Shown piece by piece: positions 45,655 to 57,837 of a DNA stretch of 64,000 nt. A model generated the notes under the pieces. It did not search any database and was not told the DNA's origin. It saw only the letters and a list, made by a program, of their open reading frames with translations. Source of the stretch: Halichondria panicea (taxonomy: Eukaryota > Porifera > Demospongiae > Suberitida > Halichondriidae); NCBI RefSeq assembly GCF_963675165.1, contig NC_087377.1, forward strand, positions 13,822,198-13,886,197, in the 5' to 3' direction. Positions within the stretch are counted from its first letter, which is position 1; each line of letters opens with the position of its first letter. Both the position numbers and the translations under genes were made by a program.

Positions 45655-47630
45655 AATAAGGATTCCCGATTAACTCTGGTGAGAGTATAGAGCCCATCAT
45701 GCACACCCTCAGCCACGCACCGTATAGCAGGTTATTCTCATACGATAATTATATATAGTATGGTGAAAATGTTTGTATTGATCTTAATAATAGGTTCTAT
45801 ACGTCACTATCCTGAGCTGTACGAATATTTAATGAATACTAGTTCACACAAATGTGCACCAACGAAAATTACCCCCAATATGCAATACTAGATCAGTCTA
45901 GTTATACTGTACATGGAACAACCTTCAGAGAAAAAAGACAATGAAAAATTAAGGACTATAGTGCTCCATCGCCACATTTTGCCCAAAAATGAGGTGAAAC
46001 AGGTATAGATGATCGGACAGCAAACAATCAAGGTTTGTAAATAGTAAACATCAGTCGACTAATAAACACATCCTGTACATGGTGATATAGATTTGGTAAA
46101 GACTTTCCAACGAAATAGCTACAATCACAAGCAACAATCACAAGCTCCAAAATTTAATTATCTTACTGCAGTGGTGGTCAAGACAAAGTGTGTGTTTTAG
46201 GTAATTCCTCTTCAGCCTCTCTTACATAATTATACATGTCACGTTGCGTTTGTAATAAGACACGTATATGCATACTTAGTTTTGTTAGCTTTTATATAGC
46301 TTTGTTTAGACATGCATGTATAACGCACGACGGTAGTAAACAAGACTATTGATATAGAGCCAAAAACTGTTAGTATAATTATATAGAAGCTATTCTTGCA
46401 CTTGCATTACAGTTACACACATCACATACACAATATTGTGTGCCTCCATGCAGCGTATGCACATGTGCATCATTATTCATTAGGAACATCACGGAGCTGG
46501 CCGGCCTAATTAATGCTACTTCAATACACAAAGAGTTCATAACCATGCAGTGCCGATTAGAAATGTGAAAGAAAGTAGGAAACCAATATTTTTCCTTACG
46601 TATGTCATTATTATTATGTGAGTTAATTACTCCCCCTTTCACGGGCCAATGAAGTGTTTATAAGCATGCAGGCACTCCTTAGTTGCACTGTAGAAACTTT
46701 ATACACTAACCCTATAACTATACGGGTAATGTATATACGACAAACAATCCATATACTATATACATGCATCTTTTTAATATAATACTCTTTAAGATAATTT
46801 CAGGGGATGCATGTGCTCTTTGAATCTCCACCATTCGAGCAAGTATACCACCAATATACCCGCACAGACCCGAATTCAAACATGCAAACAGTGAATACCA
46901 GTGCCCTAATATACAAAGGGCCTATAATTATATAATTATAGAGTCTACGCTAGACTAGTATAATTATGTGCATGCACTGACACACATAATTCACTGACCC
47001 CTATAATATCTAAATCAGTCATTGAAATGTTGATGTTCCGTTTCTCTGCAGTTATTAGGACAAGATGCATGTACAATATGGATTGTTTGTCGTATATACA
47101 TTACCCGTATAGTTATAGGGTTAGTATAGTGTTAAGTTTCTAATAATAACAGTGTAACTAAGGAGTGCCTGCATGTATAAACACTCAGTTTAGCATATTC
47201 ATGTATATTATAGTATCAGGTCTCAGATTAGTATTAGCTTACATTTTCTGTTGACCTCTGCACAATTATTAGACATGTATCTTCCTATAATACTATCGCA
47301 GAGAAACGGAAACAACTATACACATCAACATTTCAATGACTAATTCAGATATTAGGAGTAGGCTTTTCCCAATTATGCTAAAAAATTTGCCTATTATGCT
47401 ATTCTTTTATGCCAGGAAGGTCCACCTATTATTCTTCGACTGTTAGTATGTTACCTATTATTCTTTGACTGTCACCTATTATTCCAATAGATTTTTCGGA
47501 AAATGAATCATTAAAAAAGTGTGTGAGACAGTGTTTACAAAAAGAAAAAGCTATTTTCTGTTATTATAGTTCTACACTCTTCTCCACTTCCAGATTGATC
47601 GGGTGATAAACAGGCAGCCATACTGTATAC

Positions 47631-48821
47631 GTAGCCTCGATCCTAGGCCGAGTTTTCGCTTTTATAACGGTTAGGCAAACAACTAGGTACTAGTTGTCTG
47701 CGCATGCGTCAAATTTTCATTGTATTTGTGGTCGGCAAAGATATTTAATAAATCAATAATCGAAATTTGTACACAGAAAATGCACAGAGTGTGAGTACAC
47801 AAAAGATGCACATAGGGAGCTGCTTCACAAGGGCCTGGGGAGTTGCCAGTTGTGCTGCAGCACGATTACAGTGATCCAGGGCAACTTCAAGATGATTGAA
47901 TGCCTTCAAATTACGTTTCAACGATTTAGCAGGCTGCTGGACTTCTCTGATTCTAGGCCCCAACTCATAACTCAGTTAAACTTTGCTTGAGAAAACGTAG
48001 ATTCTCTTGATGCCTCTGAGCTACCCAGCAACGCTCAGGTCATACTCCAGTCCTGTAAGTATAGGACAATATTAAAGAAACCAAACACGGTTAAACCCTT
48101 ACCTTAAACTGTCCAGTCTCGTCCGTTAGTATAGCCAAGAGGAACAATGTTGGGATAGCTGGATAGTAGCCATTGCTCCTGTACAGAGAAGTAGACATTC
48201 AAAATACATGTAGATCTATACATATTAAATTTCTCGTATTAAACAGGTTATAGTGTCATTGTCGACGAGCTGATGATGGCAGCACCAAGTTCTCTATAGC
48301 TCACACTCTTCACTTGATCCAACACATTAATGATGATACTATAGTCTACCTAGATCTTTAATACCAAACATGAACAAGACTTGATAGCATAGGGCCCACA
48401 CAAAAATATCTGACAAAGCTTTATACCTCTTCCCTTGTTGTTCAGTCTTCAGAATAATGTTTTCTAAGCTTCAGAGAAGAGAGAAGCTTCAGCTATAAAG
48501 AGCCATTCCAATAATGATAAAAAGGGAACTGACTTCTAGTACACGATAGTACACGAATATAAATGTCACAAAAGTGAACGAGAATATCCATTTGTCAGAA
48601 TCTGACAAATTTTTTTTTTTTTTTAGCCTTTATGAAACGAGTAGTACGGGGGTAAGTACAAACGGGTAGACAGATATAAATCGAAATCTAAGTAAGGTAA
48701 AGATATGAAGAACAAACATATAGTAAGTTAAACGACTGACGCATGCGCAGACAACTAGTACCAGGCCTAGTTGTTCGCCTAACCGTTATAAAAGCGAAAA
48801 CTCGGCCTGGGATCGAGGCTA
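47631..48821. mobile_element. TIR element of the 1,088-bp type, reversed, with extra insertion
   Basis: Ends TAGCCTCGATCCTAGGCCG and CGGCCTGGGATCGAGGCTA. ACTGTATAC flanks both sides (47622-47630, 48822-48830), a perfect 9-bp duplication if one extra G is counted at the left end. The interior is the reverse of 13364-14451 with more differences than the 40140 copy and an added poly-T-led segment at about 48608-48730. Confidence 0.8.
48608..48730 (-). mobile_element. Possible small retroposed sequence with poly(A)
   Basis: A run of about 16 T precedes about 105 bp that interrupts the element 47631-48821; the other two copies lack it. Read on the minus strand it ends in poly(A), as a SINE or retroposed RNA would. 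ACAAA/AAACGA at the edges may be part of a target duplication. The source RNA is not identified. Confidence 0.4.
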
Positions 48822-49048
48822 ACTGTATACACTGACTAGTTTTTTGGCCCAGACTTCACTCCTCTGGTTTTGGCCATTTGGTCTTTGCACTTAACGGCCC
48901 TTTATGTTAAACCACGCCTCTTTAAGTAAAACCACACCTCCAAATTTATTTTGTTCACCTATCATTCTGGAATAATGCTCAATGCTAATGGAGCTCAAAA
49001 TGGTCCCTATTATTCCAAAATTATGCCAGCATAATTGGGAAAATCCTA

Positions 49049-50965
49049 ATTAGCACATAATTATTATAATACTAGCAAGGCCTTTAGGGCACTGCCATGC
49101 ATGCTTGGTGTTCAATGTTTGTACGTGCATGGGTGGATTGAATATGTTGGTAAAACTCTTTGCAATCAATTACACTCGTACTTACACGGGAATGAGCTAT
49201 ATACGGAGCTGGTATATACAGCCATGCATGTAGTATACACAGTCAACTCATATAATGGTCAAGAGTGGGAAATCACTATCACAATTAACACTACACTCAT
49301 ACAGGAAGCACTAATTCGATCTACTGATCTTGGCATCAAAACAAGAAGGGCAGCGTCTGGAAGCAGATTGACACAATGTAAGTGTTCATAATTTATACAA
49401 AACCAAATACAAAGTAAAGACAGTATAATCTCAACTTCCCAGATTCGTGGCGGTATATAATTATATATTATAATAATAACGACGCATGCACAGAGTGAGT
49501 GCTTTGCAGGCCGTTTATATAATTTATACTTCTTTGCGGCCATGCAGCTCCTGAGCTCAAACCTATAAGTACTTCATTACAATCACAGTGTTTTTCAATA
49601 ATCATGCAGTACTGCATGATTGTGACATAGCCTAATTATACTATTATATGAATGTCATTACATATACAAGTTACTCCCCCCCCAGTCTCAAGGGCCAATA
49701 AATATATTTAAAGTGTTTACTGCAAAACTGCAAAAGGGCGTATGCATATGCCCTTTTGTTGCACTGTTAATTCACTGAATTTATACACACACAATAATTA
49801 TCTTCCCATTTTCCATGCAGCTAAATTAACAAGACATGAACATTTCAATGTACTATAAAATTATAGAGATGCATGTGTGCACAAATAATTATTAGCCTCA
49901 ACTCCATGCAGGCCTTTAGTCATGTCACTATATTATATACTAGATATACTATACTATAGCTATACTAATTATTAGGGCCAACATTCACAGATCAATACTC
50001 CTGCACTCAAACCTATACTTCACCAGTTAGTATATACATTATAATTACAAGTTTTTTTCCACGAAGTGCTGAAGTGTTGGTTAGAAATGTGCTGGAAAGT
50101 TCATAGCAAATAATATGAAACAGGAAACCATGCAAATGGAAATGCATGCAGATTCTTAGACTAGCTAATTGTTTGCATTCAACAGTATATATATCAACAC
50201 TCAGAGCTGCTCACACTGAGAGAAGATTATGCTTCAATCTCTTCACAATAATCATAATTATAGAGACAATCGGGTTGATCCTCTTCGCTTCCACTATTTT
50301 CAATTCTGTGCAGTTGCTCACGTGCCAATGGACATTCACAGGATGTCACGTTACTTTAATTGTGCACAGTTTTTGTGTGGTATATAGTTCGACACTTTAT
50401 CTACTCCTGATTATTCATTTCAAAATGATACAAGTAATCATAATTATTATTATTATATGGTTGAGAAGCATGCAGCATTGGACCATCTTCATTACAAGTG
50501 ATCATAATTATTATTATTATGGTTAAGTTATTAGAGAAGCATATTAATTGGACCACCCAACAAGTTTCTCGGGTTTTCACTGGAGCAAAACACGGATGGC
50601 TTCAGAGCCACTATAATTAATATACGTATATAGGCTTCAATGTAAAGCAACGTGAACCGAATGTAAACGACGTCTTGAGATATCATTAATATTATTATGG
50701 TTATCACTTGATTGTTAGTCTTGCAAGCCACGCCCCTTCATATTGCGAGACCATAGTATGAATGTATATACAAGATTCATAGACTGCTCTCTAGAGAGTT
50801 TCAAAAATGTCACGTCATCGATCTACACGTACATGTATATAGCCACTGCACGGATCCAGACAAAATTGTTGCCCCTTTTTATAAAGCCCATTTGCAAGGC
50901 TATTTTGTAGTGCATGCAGTATAGAAAGACACTATATTTCACAGATCTTCTATAATCTAAAAAGC
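49049..50965. other. Non-coding flank of S3
   Basis: Matches 22520-24420 of copy 1. No gene. ATAATTATTATTATTATGG is repeated near 50443-50523, a local duplication. Confidence 0.5.
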
Positions 50966-52366
50966 ATGACTCCAATATTAATTCCAGTGGTACTGGTAAG
51001 TATAATAATTGTGTGTCCTATATAATTATAGTTGTAATTATAATTATACTTACTTCCAACTCTCTGCATGCATGGTATACAGGGTGTAGTTATGCTTCTA
51101 GGAGTGGATGTGTCTGGTCAGACGACCATTGTATCTTCTCTGCAATCAACAAACAGAACGTATGTTTGTCCAGGAGAGATTGTTACCTATGTCTGCAGTG
51201 GAGTTGGAACCCAAATTAGGCTATCAGCACCACCACACATTCCTTCGGACGTTCCTTTGACGTATGTGCGTGAAGACACTCCCGGAAGAGGATATCTAGG
51301 AGATGGCCCTATTGCATCAAATCTTATATCAACTGATTCATCATTGATGGTAGCAGACTTGATAGTGCAAAATTCTTCACTGCCGGAGTTTTCTGTTCGT
51401 TGCACTGTTCTTATACCTCAGAATTCTACATCAGATGCTGTACCCCATCAGCACAAACCTTCAGGTACTGTAAGATGCAGTCAGTAAATACAGTCTTTGG
51501 AGTAATCTGCTCCTGGTAAAATTACTCACCATCCATGCACTCAGTCACGGAATATATGACATAGACCTACATTGATAAATGTGGTAATACATGTAATTAT
51601 ACCATGGTCACACAAATCATTTTATTATTTTTATTATATAGGTCCTCCTTTAGAAGTGACTTCTCCTATGATCAGATCTTTTTTTCCACCAAACGAGGTT
51701 AACACGGCTGGTGTGCGAGTTAATTGGACACATAACGATGGAAATTATGACCCTAGTCACTTCACAATCCAGGTGTTTGAGAGTGATACTAACACTGCAA
51801 TTAAATCCATCGCTATTTCTGCAGAAAGCAATAGTTTCGAAGCAATACTTGCTGTACCCTTCAGTGCTCCCATGAAAGTCTATGCACGTATAACAGTGAC
51901 GTCCAAGTGTAGCCAGACAACCAATGGAGTTATTACCAACACTATTCAGATAAATGAAAGTTAGTGGCTATATATATATAATAGAGTAATAACTAACTTT
52001 TCTGTCGAATATACCATGCATTCAGACACGAATTCCTATAGGAAGTGTTTAGGCAAACCCTCGCAACTAAAGTCCAATGGTGTAATAATTATTACCCGGA
52101 AATCAATATACATATAATAATGTAACTTGTACAATTCCATGCAGTTATATGGCAATGATGGCATGCATTCTTCGTTTTCATAAATTTCTTGATTTCTAGT
52201 CAAGATTATCCTAAAATTTTCCAAGGAACATTCGTATCTTTTTTAAAAAATCTTGAACCATAATAATTATTATTAATGCTATCAATTCTATTTTGCAGGT
52301 ATAAAGACAGCATACGTGTTCTGGGTACTCCTTTCAGCTGCAACAATTGTCCTAACAATAATCTAG
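50966..52366 (+). CDS. Short receptor S3: Ig-FN3 protein with hydrophobic C-terminus
   Basis: Four exons: 50966-50995, 51083-51464, 51642-51959, 52299-52366, totalling 798 nt (265 aa), phases 0,1,1. Signal peptide MTPILIPVVL plus GVVMLLGVDVSG. Ig-like domain with CPGEIVTYVC, IRLSAPP and closing RCTV. FN3 with VRVNWTHNDG and a closing SKCSQTT. The final exon encodes SIKTAYVFWVLLSAATIVLTII, identical to S2, with no tail. It is very like S2 overall; differences cluster in the Ig loop region (S2 HVTNSTSPFLYARGD, S3 HIPSDVPLTYVRED), where S1 also differs. Expected on the cell surface, perhaps GPI-linked. Confidence 0.87.
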
Positions 52367-52470
52367 GTGTATTATTATGCCTGCACTTTGCTGTGAACCA
52401 AAATTTGAATGTATGCTATTAAGAGACTATAATACTTTTAGTGTAGAAAAATTATTGTACTATAGCTGTT

Positions 52471-52476
52471 AATAAA
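52471..52476 (+). terminator. Polyadenylation signal of S3
   Basis: AATAAA about 105 bp downstream of the S3 stop codon, in the same place as after S2. Confidence 0.55.
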
Positions 52477-53250
52477 TTCACTGATGTTTTTTATACAGGA
52501 ACTAAATTTCTGTGATTCTAATAATTATAGCTGTCGAACACATAGAATCTTGGACATCGCTAGATTAAAAAAATTATGTAAATTTTGTTTTTGTACTCAT
52601 CAACTTCTACGGGAATTAATGCGCATGCGCACAACAACACGGTATATACATACGTAACGTTAGCGTGTATATTTCGAGGGTGGTATTACTATAGCGGTTT
52701 TCGCTGATCAAGCATGTACCATGAGCATTTATACCCAATATCACATGCATGCATGCATGTAGCCTCGATTCCAGGCCGATTGCAGAAAAAGGCTATTATT
52801 CCGTGAAAATTAAATCCGCTAAAATTTCTACCCTCGAAATATACTCTCTATACGTTACAGTGCATCCAAGAATAACAAGAATACCACAAATGTGTGACAA
52901 TGTCCGGATTATGTGGTGTATATTTTGCATTTAAAGGTAATATGGAAGGCCTTCAAAAGTTTTACTGGAGTTGAGAATAGAGTCAGGCAACAAGGAGGGA
53001 TAGTAAGTTTGGGTGGATTTCACAGGCATGCCGAGCTAGTTGTGGACATGAGATGTTAGAGGGGATTTCTTGATCACATAAATAATATAGAGAGCACTTG
53101 AAACATGAGCTCGGACGACAGAGCTCATGCACTCATTGAAGGCATCATTTGAATGCTTTATCTAAGGCAACATCCTATAGCCAATGAATGTCATGATAAT
53201 TATTACGGATGCAATTAGTGCAGCTGCATGCATGAATGGGGCTGCAATCA

Positions 53251-53673
53251 TAGGCCTGTGCCAAATATTCAAATTTGTTCACCTATTATTCAAATTATTT
53301 ATTTGCACTTGAACAGCCTATTATATATTCAACTTCATCAGCCTATTATTCAAATTGATGACACCTATTATTCAAATTATTCAACACACACAGCAGCGAA
53401 ATAAAACACCTATAAATTATGTAGCACTAAAAAATGGGATTACGTCATTATTTTCTAATTTCAGCAGCGAAATAACAAACTTTAGCACAAAAAATGTGGT
53501 TTCAACATTGACAATCATAAAAATTAGATTTACTGCACGTAAAATGTGGGTGTGTTCTGAGCTACTGCACATGTGCAACTCAATGAACTATTTTCACAGT
53601 GCCTATTATTCAAGTTGTAAAAAAGGCTGCCTATTATTCAAAAAATTATTCCGGAATATTTGGCACAGGCCTA
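53251..53673. mobile_element. MITE, TAGGCCTGTGCCAAATATTC ends
   Basis: The ends are inverted TAGGCCTGTGCCAAATATT and AATATTTGGCACAGGCCTA. The interior has at least five CCTATTATTC(A) words. Absent from the matching place in copy 1. Non-coding, though a 111-codon chance frame crosses it. Confidence 0.72.
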
Positions 53674-53687
53674 GCTCAGCCTGTAGA

Positions 53688-54088
53688 TAGGGGTTGGTAG
53701 ATTATGCTCGAGATATTTCCTATTATGCTATTCTTTTATGCTCAAGTAAACAGCCTATTATTCATTTCAAATCGCCTATTATTCCCACATCATTCCTCCA
53801 AAGCACAACATAGATCCCATGTCGTTGCACAAGTAACATCAAACTATAAATAATTGCCGAGACTCTATCTATAAAAATTATTAACACTATAATAGAATTG
53901 CAAGGTCAGGAGATAATTAACCACCAGTATAATATACTTCCAAAATGTCGTACTGACCTGTATTTCTGTGAAATCTGCCTATTATTCTCGTAATTGTTAT
54001 AAATGTGCCTATTATGCCAGCATAATTCTCACCAAAAAAATTTACCTATTATACTCAAAATTATGCTAGCATAATCTACCAACCCCTA
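53688..54088. mobile_element. MITE, TAGGGGTTGGTAGATTATGC ends
   Basis: TAGGGGTTGGTAGATTATGC and GCATAATCTACCAACCCCTA are inverted. The interior again has CCTATTATTC and CCTATTATGC words. It lies directly beside the MITE at 53251-53673. Non-coding. Confidence 0.74.
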
Positions 54089-54475
54089 GCTGCAGATGTC
54101 GTACGGTTATAGAGGTTAAAGGATAAGATAATTATTAAGATCATCATAATTATTCTTTTTACTTCTTTTTGACAATGACAATAGTAATTTCAGGGTCTGA
54201 GAGACAATGATATAGCTAGGACACACGTGTCCAGCATAGATTCAAACATTCTACACTAGACTACAATGTACCTGTTAGATAATGAATGTTCCGATTTTTT
54301 ACTGTTTTATTAATCACCACAAACCCACCACTTCAATTTTCAAAATATTTGGATATGTTGCATTCACCTACACAATGCATGGTATCAGCAGATTTTCATA
54401 ATTACATCTAAAAATGTACTCATAAATTATTCTATATAGCGAGTGATGAGAAAAACCTATCCAGCTAGGCCTGAG

Positions 54476-54870
54476 CTAATTATTTGGTATATTTTTATAA
54501 TAGGCAGCATCTGAAAATAATTATGGAAAATTTCAAATCCAAGACACTTTTGCACATGAGCGAAGTGGACACACACATCATCTAAAAAAGATTTTGAAAG
54601 TCCTTAAACTGTAAAGCATCAAATCTATACTGGAGTTGCACCCACCTATAGCCCGGGAGCTGTAGGAAGAAAGAGATCTAGAGGACAAACTTATACTGTT
54701 TATACTGCAGTTTTATATCGTTCATATTCCAACTGATCATTAATTTGTCAAACAATGCTTGAATAATAGGTGAGAGCTTCTAATTGAATAACAGGGGATG
54801 AAAGTGAAAATAAAAGACTTGAATAATTATAATTATAGGCAAAATTGATTGAATAATTAGCTCAGGCTTA
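54476..54870. mobile_element. MITE, TAGGCCTGAGCTAATTATT ends
   Basis: TAGGCCTGAGCTAATTATT is mirrored by GAATAATTAGCTCAGGCTTA. ATAATAGG words occur inside. Copy 1 (26975-27003) reads straight through from AAAAACCTAGCT to CTGGCTGATTA, showing the empty site. Confidence 0.68.
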
Positions 54871-55595
54871 GCTCCGGCTGATTATAGAGAAATTTGTTCA
54901 ATTTCCTGATGAGGGTAATAGTGGGCGACATTAGGCCAGTGGAGAGTGAATGTAACAAATGCTTTTGAATAGAACTTTGGTACACCATAAAATACGACAG
55001 TCAATTTCATGCTGAATACGTTTCCTGTTGGGAAAATGGAGATATCTTCTGTTTTGGTGAGTCCAACCCTAAACAGGAGTCTTTAGCGAACAGATTTGAC
55101 TGCATGCATTTTGTTGTTAAACAGCTTCTGCAGAAGGTGCAGTGGTGTGGAGATCATCGCACCCATAATTATAATGGCCCTATCTGCATGGAGTCATTTG
55201 ATCCATTACAATCAGATTATAGTCTTATATATTATAGTCGAGTCTTAGATATTATAGTGTTGGTAAAAGGACAGAGCCCTATTAACACCCCAAAGATGTC
55301 GAACGACCGTTTACTCTGACAGATGTAGAGTATATAATTACACTAGTACTAGTGTTTCAACAAGCCCTAGAATTTTTTATTTATGCGCATGCGAAACTGT
55401 TAAAGCAGAATGGGCAACTCAACTGAGTCAACTCAATGTTTTTGACGGGGGCAAACTTTTCTACACAAGAAAAGCTTTCCCAGTCAAAAACATGAGTTAT
55501 AATTATAGCAAAGCTTCTTGTATGGCAAAAATTATATCAGCTCAGGAAATGCCTTGCAGGGCACTATACACATGCATTTATATATTTCCTTGTAG
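54871..55595. other. No gene seen
   Basis: Matches 26995-28420 of copy 1 without the hAT-like element. Correspondence with copy 1 ends near 55560, just before the broken tail exon. Confidence 0.5.
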
Positions 55596-55904
55596 GTTTT
55601 GGTATGCCCAAAAATAAAGGAACTATACAAAGCCAGTGGAAACTCAAAAGAACCATGATTCCTAACGAGTCTTACGGAGAGTCAAAGAAGCAATGTTCAT
55701 GACCAGATGAGGAAATGAGATTGAAAGCTAACTTGTCGTATGGTGAAGTGAGAAGTAGTGGAGCTACAAAAGTGAACATGGAAGCGAATCATTCGTATGG
55801 TTTGGTAATTAAGAGAAACCATTGACTTGGATAAGAGAGTGGAGTATGATTACGTTGACAATGAACTAGCTGTTCGGATATTGCAAATAGAGTCTCATAA
55901 TTAA
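55596..55904 (+). pseudogene. Broken cytoplasmic-tail exon with three NxSYG motifs
   Basis: After a TTGTAG acceptor one frame reads GFGMPKNKGTIQ, then MIPNESYGES, an in-frame TGA, MRLKANLSYGEV and VNMEANHSYGLV, then a TGA. The next frame continues IDLDKRVEYDYVDNEL to TAA at 55904. The pattern (NESYG, LKANLSYG, EANHSYG, EYDYVD) matches the tail of the gene at 57838-60360 (ELKANESYR, ELKSNQSYG, EYDYIYVD). One stop and one shift make it a pseudogene fragment. It lies on the opposite strand to that gene. Confidence 0.62.
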
Positions 55905-56603
55905 ACTTTTTTACACGTATCAGCACATGCAGTATCACAAACTCTCCAAGTTAACAGTAAAAATATCTCACGCTTTGTCAGTTTTGATTACGATACACAT
56001 GTATACATTAATGATTTGCTAATAGTAACAACGCTAGATTCACTGAATGCAAATCTCATACACAAAGTTATAGTCACACTTCTCTTTTAATGGTTTAATT
56101 CAGTAAACAATAAGTCAATCTTCTTCAATGCCAGCTCTTGAATTGGTCGCAGACACACTTTGAAATTCCAGCATCATTATTATTCACAGAAGAAATAAAA
56201 ATAAAGAAAAAGCAAAATTATGCTCCCTGTTATTTTTATGAAGCCTTGAAATACCCAAAAGTATGATGTGACCGGTTAGCGTCCAGCAGATTTTCTAGTT
56301 CGAGATCCCAATTGAGCCTGTGCATGTAGATATACCCGAGGGAAGAGGTGATTTAGAAATTTACATGCATGCATGCATGGTAGTTCCCTAAGCCTACAGT
56401 GGATTAATGATATAATTATACAGCTAGAGAGGTTTGCAGTTTTTCTAGGATTACCTTTAATTACAGTTGAGTGATCTGAGCTTAATACGCATAGAATGCG
56501 CTGCAAAATTGCCTTATATATTTCTCCTACAGCTATACACACAAAAAAACCCAGCTGCAACAGAGATATATACAGCTATATACTAAACGATGTTTAACGG
56601 TAA
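55905..56603. other. No gene seen
   Basis: No coding pattern or repeat recognised. Confidence 0.45.
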
Positions 56604-56758
56604 TGCAGAATGTCGGCCATTTACCTCAATTGTCAGACAGACATCGGACAATCATATAGACGCCATGCATGCAGTATAATTATATCGCTCTAGCTGGTAG
56701 CAGAAAAGTGACCCTTCATCAATAATTATTGAGTCAAGGTAAATGGCCGACATTCCAG
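56604..56758. repeat. Foldback with AATGTCGGCCATTTACC arms
   Basis: AATGTCGGCCATTTACC near 56609 is repeated exactly in reverse (GGTAAATGGCCGACATT) near 56739. Non-coding. Confidence 0.62.
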
Positions 56759-56785
56759 ATTATTGGTCAAACCTCTTTCTGCAGC

Positions 56786-57377
56786 TAGGCCCTGATAAAT
56801 TATGCTCGGAATAATTTTAGCGTAATAGGTGTTTAAAGGGCAACTATCTCCATTTTTGGTAAAGATCATTACATTAAGTTTTGCATAACGAGGTTAATTC
56901 TCTGGCAAAAAATGGCTAAAGGGGATCAATTCAAGTATATGGGGTGCCATGGTATCAAAATTAATACAAATTGCACGTACATCAGAATACATAATATATA
57001 TATTAAATGCAGATGGTGCATATGATATGCAGATGTCCCAATCATAATGATACGTAAATGCAGTATTTATTATAATTTATTATGAGACTGCTGCATTAAT
57101 ATATCAGGTACTAACATATATACAAGTGTATGTGCTGCATTTGTATATGCAACCACTTCATTTGCTATATGCATTTTTACAGATGCACCATCTGCATTTA
57201 TATAATTATTGTGTCAGTTCTTGTGTCTATGACTCCACTCCATGCATGCATGTCTTAATTTTGTTATTTCACATTTTTGGGGAATTATCAGATTTTACGA
57301 GAATAATCGGATTTTTGTTATGAGAATAATAGGCACATTTTTCATAGATAAAATGGCATAATATTTATCAGGGCCCA
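56786..57377. mobile_element. MITE-like TIR element, GGCCCTGATAAATTATGC ends
   Basis: TAGGCCCTGATAAATTATGC is mirrored by GCATAATATTTATCAGGGCCC. ATAATAGG words flank the inside of both ends. The middle (about 57000-57210) holds opposed ATGCAGATGGTGCAT motifs and may be another nested repeat. Non-coding. Confidence 0.62.
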
Positions 57378-57837
57378 GCTGCAATGTGAGCAACTGAGGG
57401 CTGAATATTGATAAGCTTTATACTCAGACTAACTAGCAGACAATTATAATATTTTTTACTTTTACGCAGGGAATGGCAAAAGAGTGGGAAATGATGGGGT
57501 GTGACATTTCTCTTGCCTGAAGTTGCATGTCCATGATGTATTTGACCTTTCTTTCGCAAAACTTTGACGTATGACGGGGGTGAGGGTATATGGTGCATTT
57601 AGGTGTCTGAAACCAACAAATAATGCAATGGTAAGGTAATACAACAGTATACTGTATATCTAGAGAATTCTATTCTAAGGGGTTATTTTATGTGGCGTAT
57701 TCTTATTCTAAAACTTGTACCAACATGCATGATCGGAACTATAATACCTATAATAATGATGAAACGCAATACACTCAAATGTTACAGTTTGCTACATTGC
57801 AGTTCTTTAGGGAATGTCTTGTGATGAACTCGTTATA

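Larger units (their letters stand above)
47359..49048. mobile_element. TIR element with TAGG...TTCCCAATTATGC ends, host of a nested element
   Basis: The left TAGGCTTTTCCCAATTATGC is mirrored by GCATAATTGGGAAAATCCTA at about 49029-49048. The interior has repeated CCTATTATTC-like words. The 1,191-bp TAGCCTCGAT element 47631-48821 is nested in it. The matching place in copy 1 (near 22455-22470) lacks the whole insertion. Confidence 0.7.

Noticed and set aside
49259-49543. Minus-strand 94-codon frame, paralleled at 22790-23068
   Set aside because: Present in both duplicates but with different lengths, no domain, and rich in AT-tract codons; explained by the segmental duplication.
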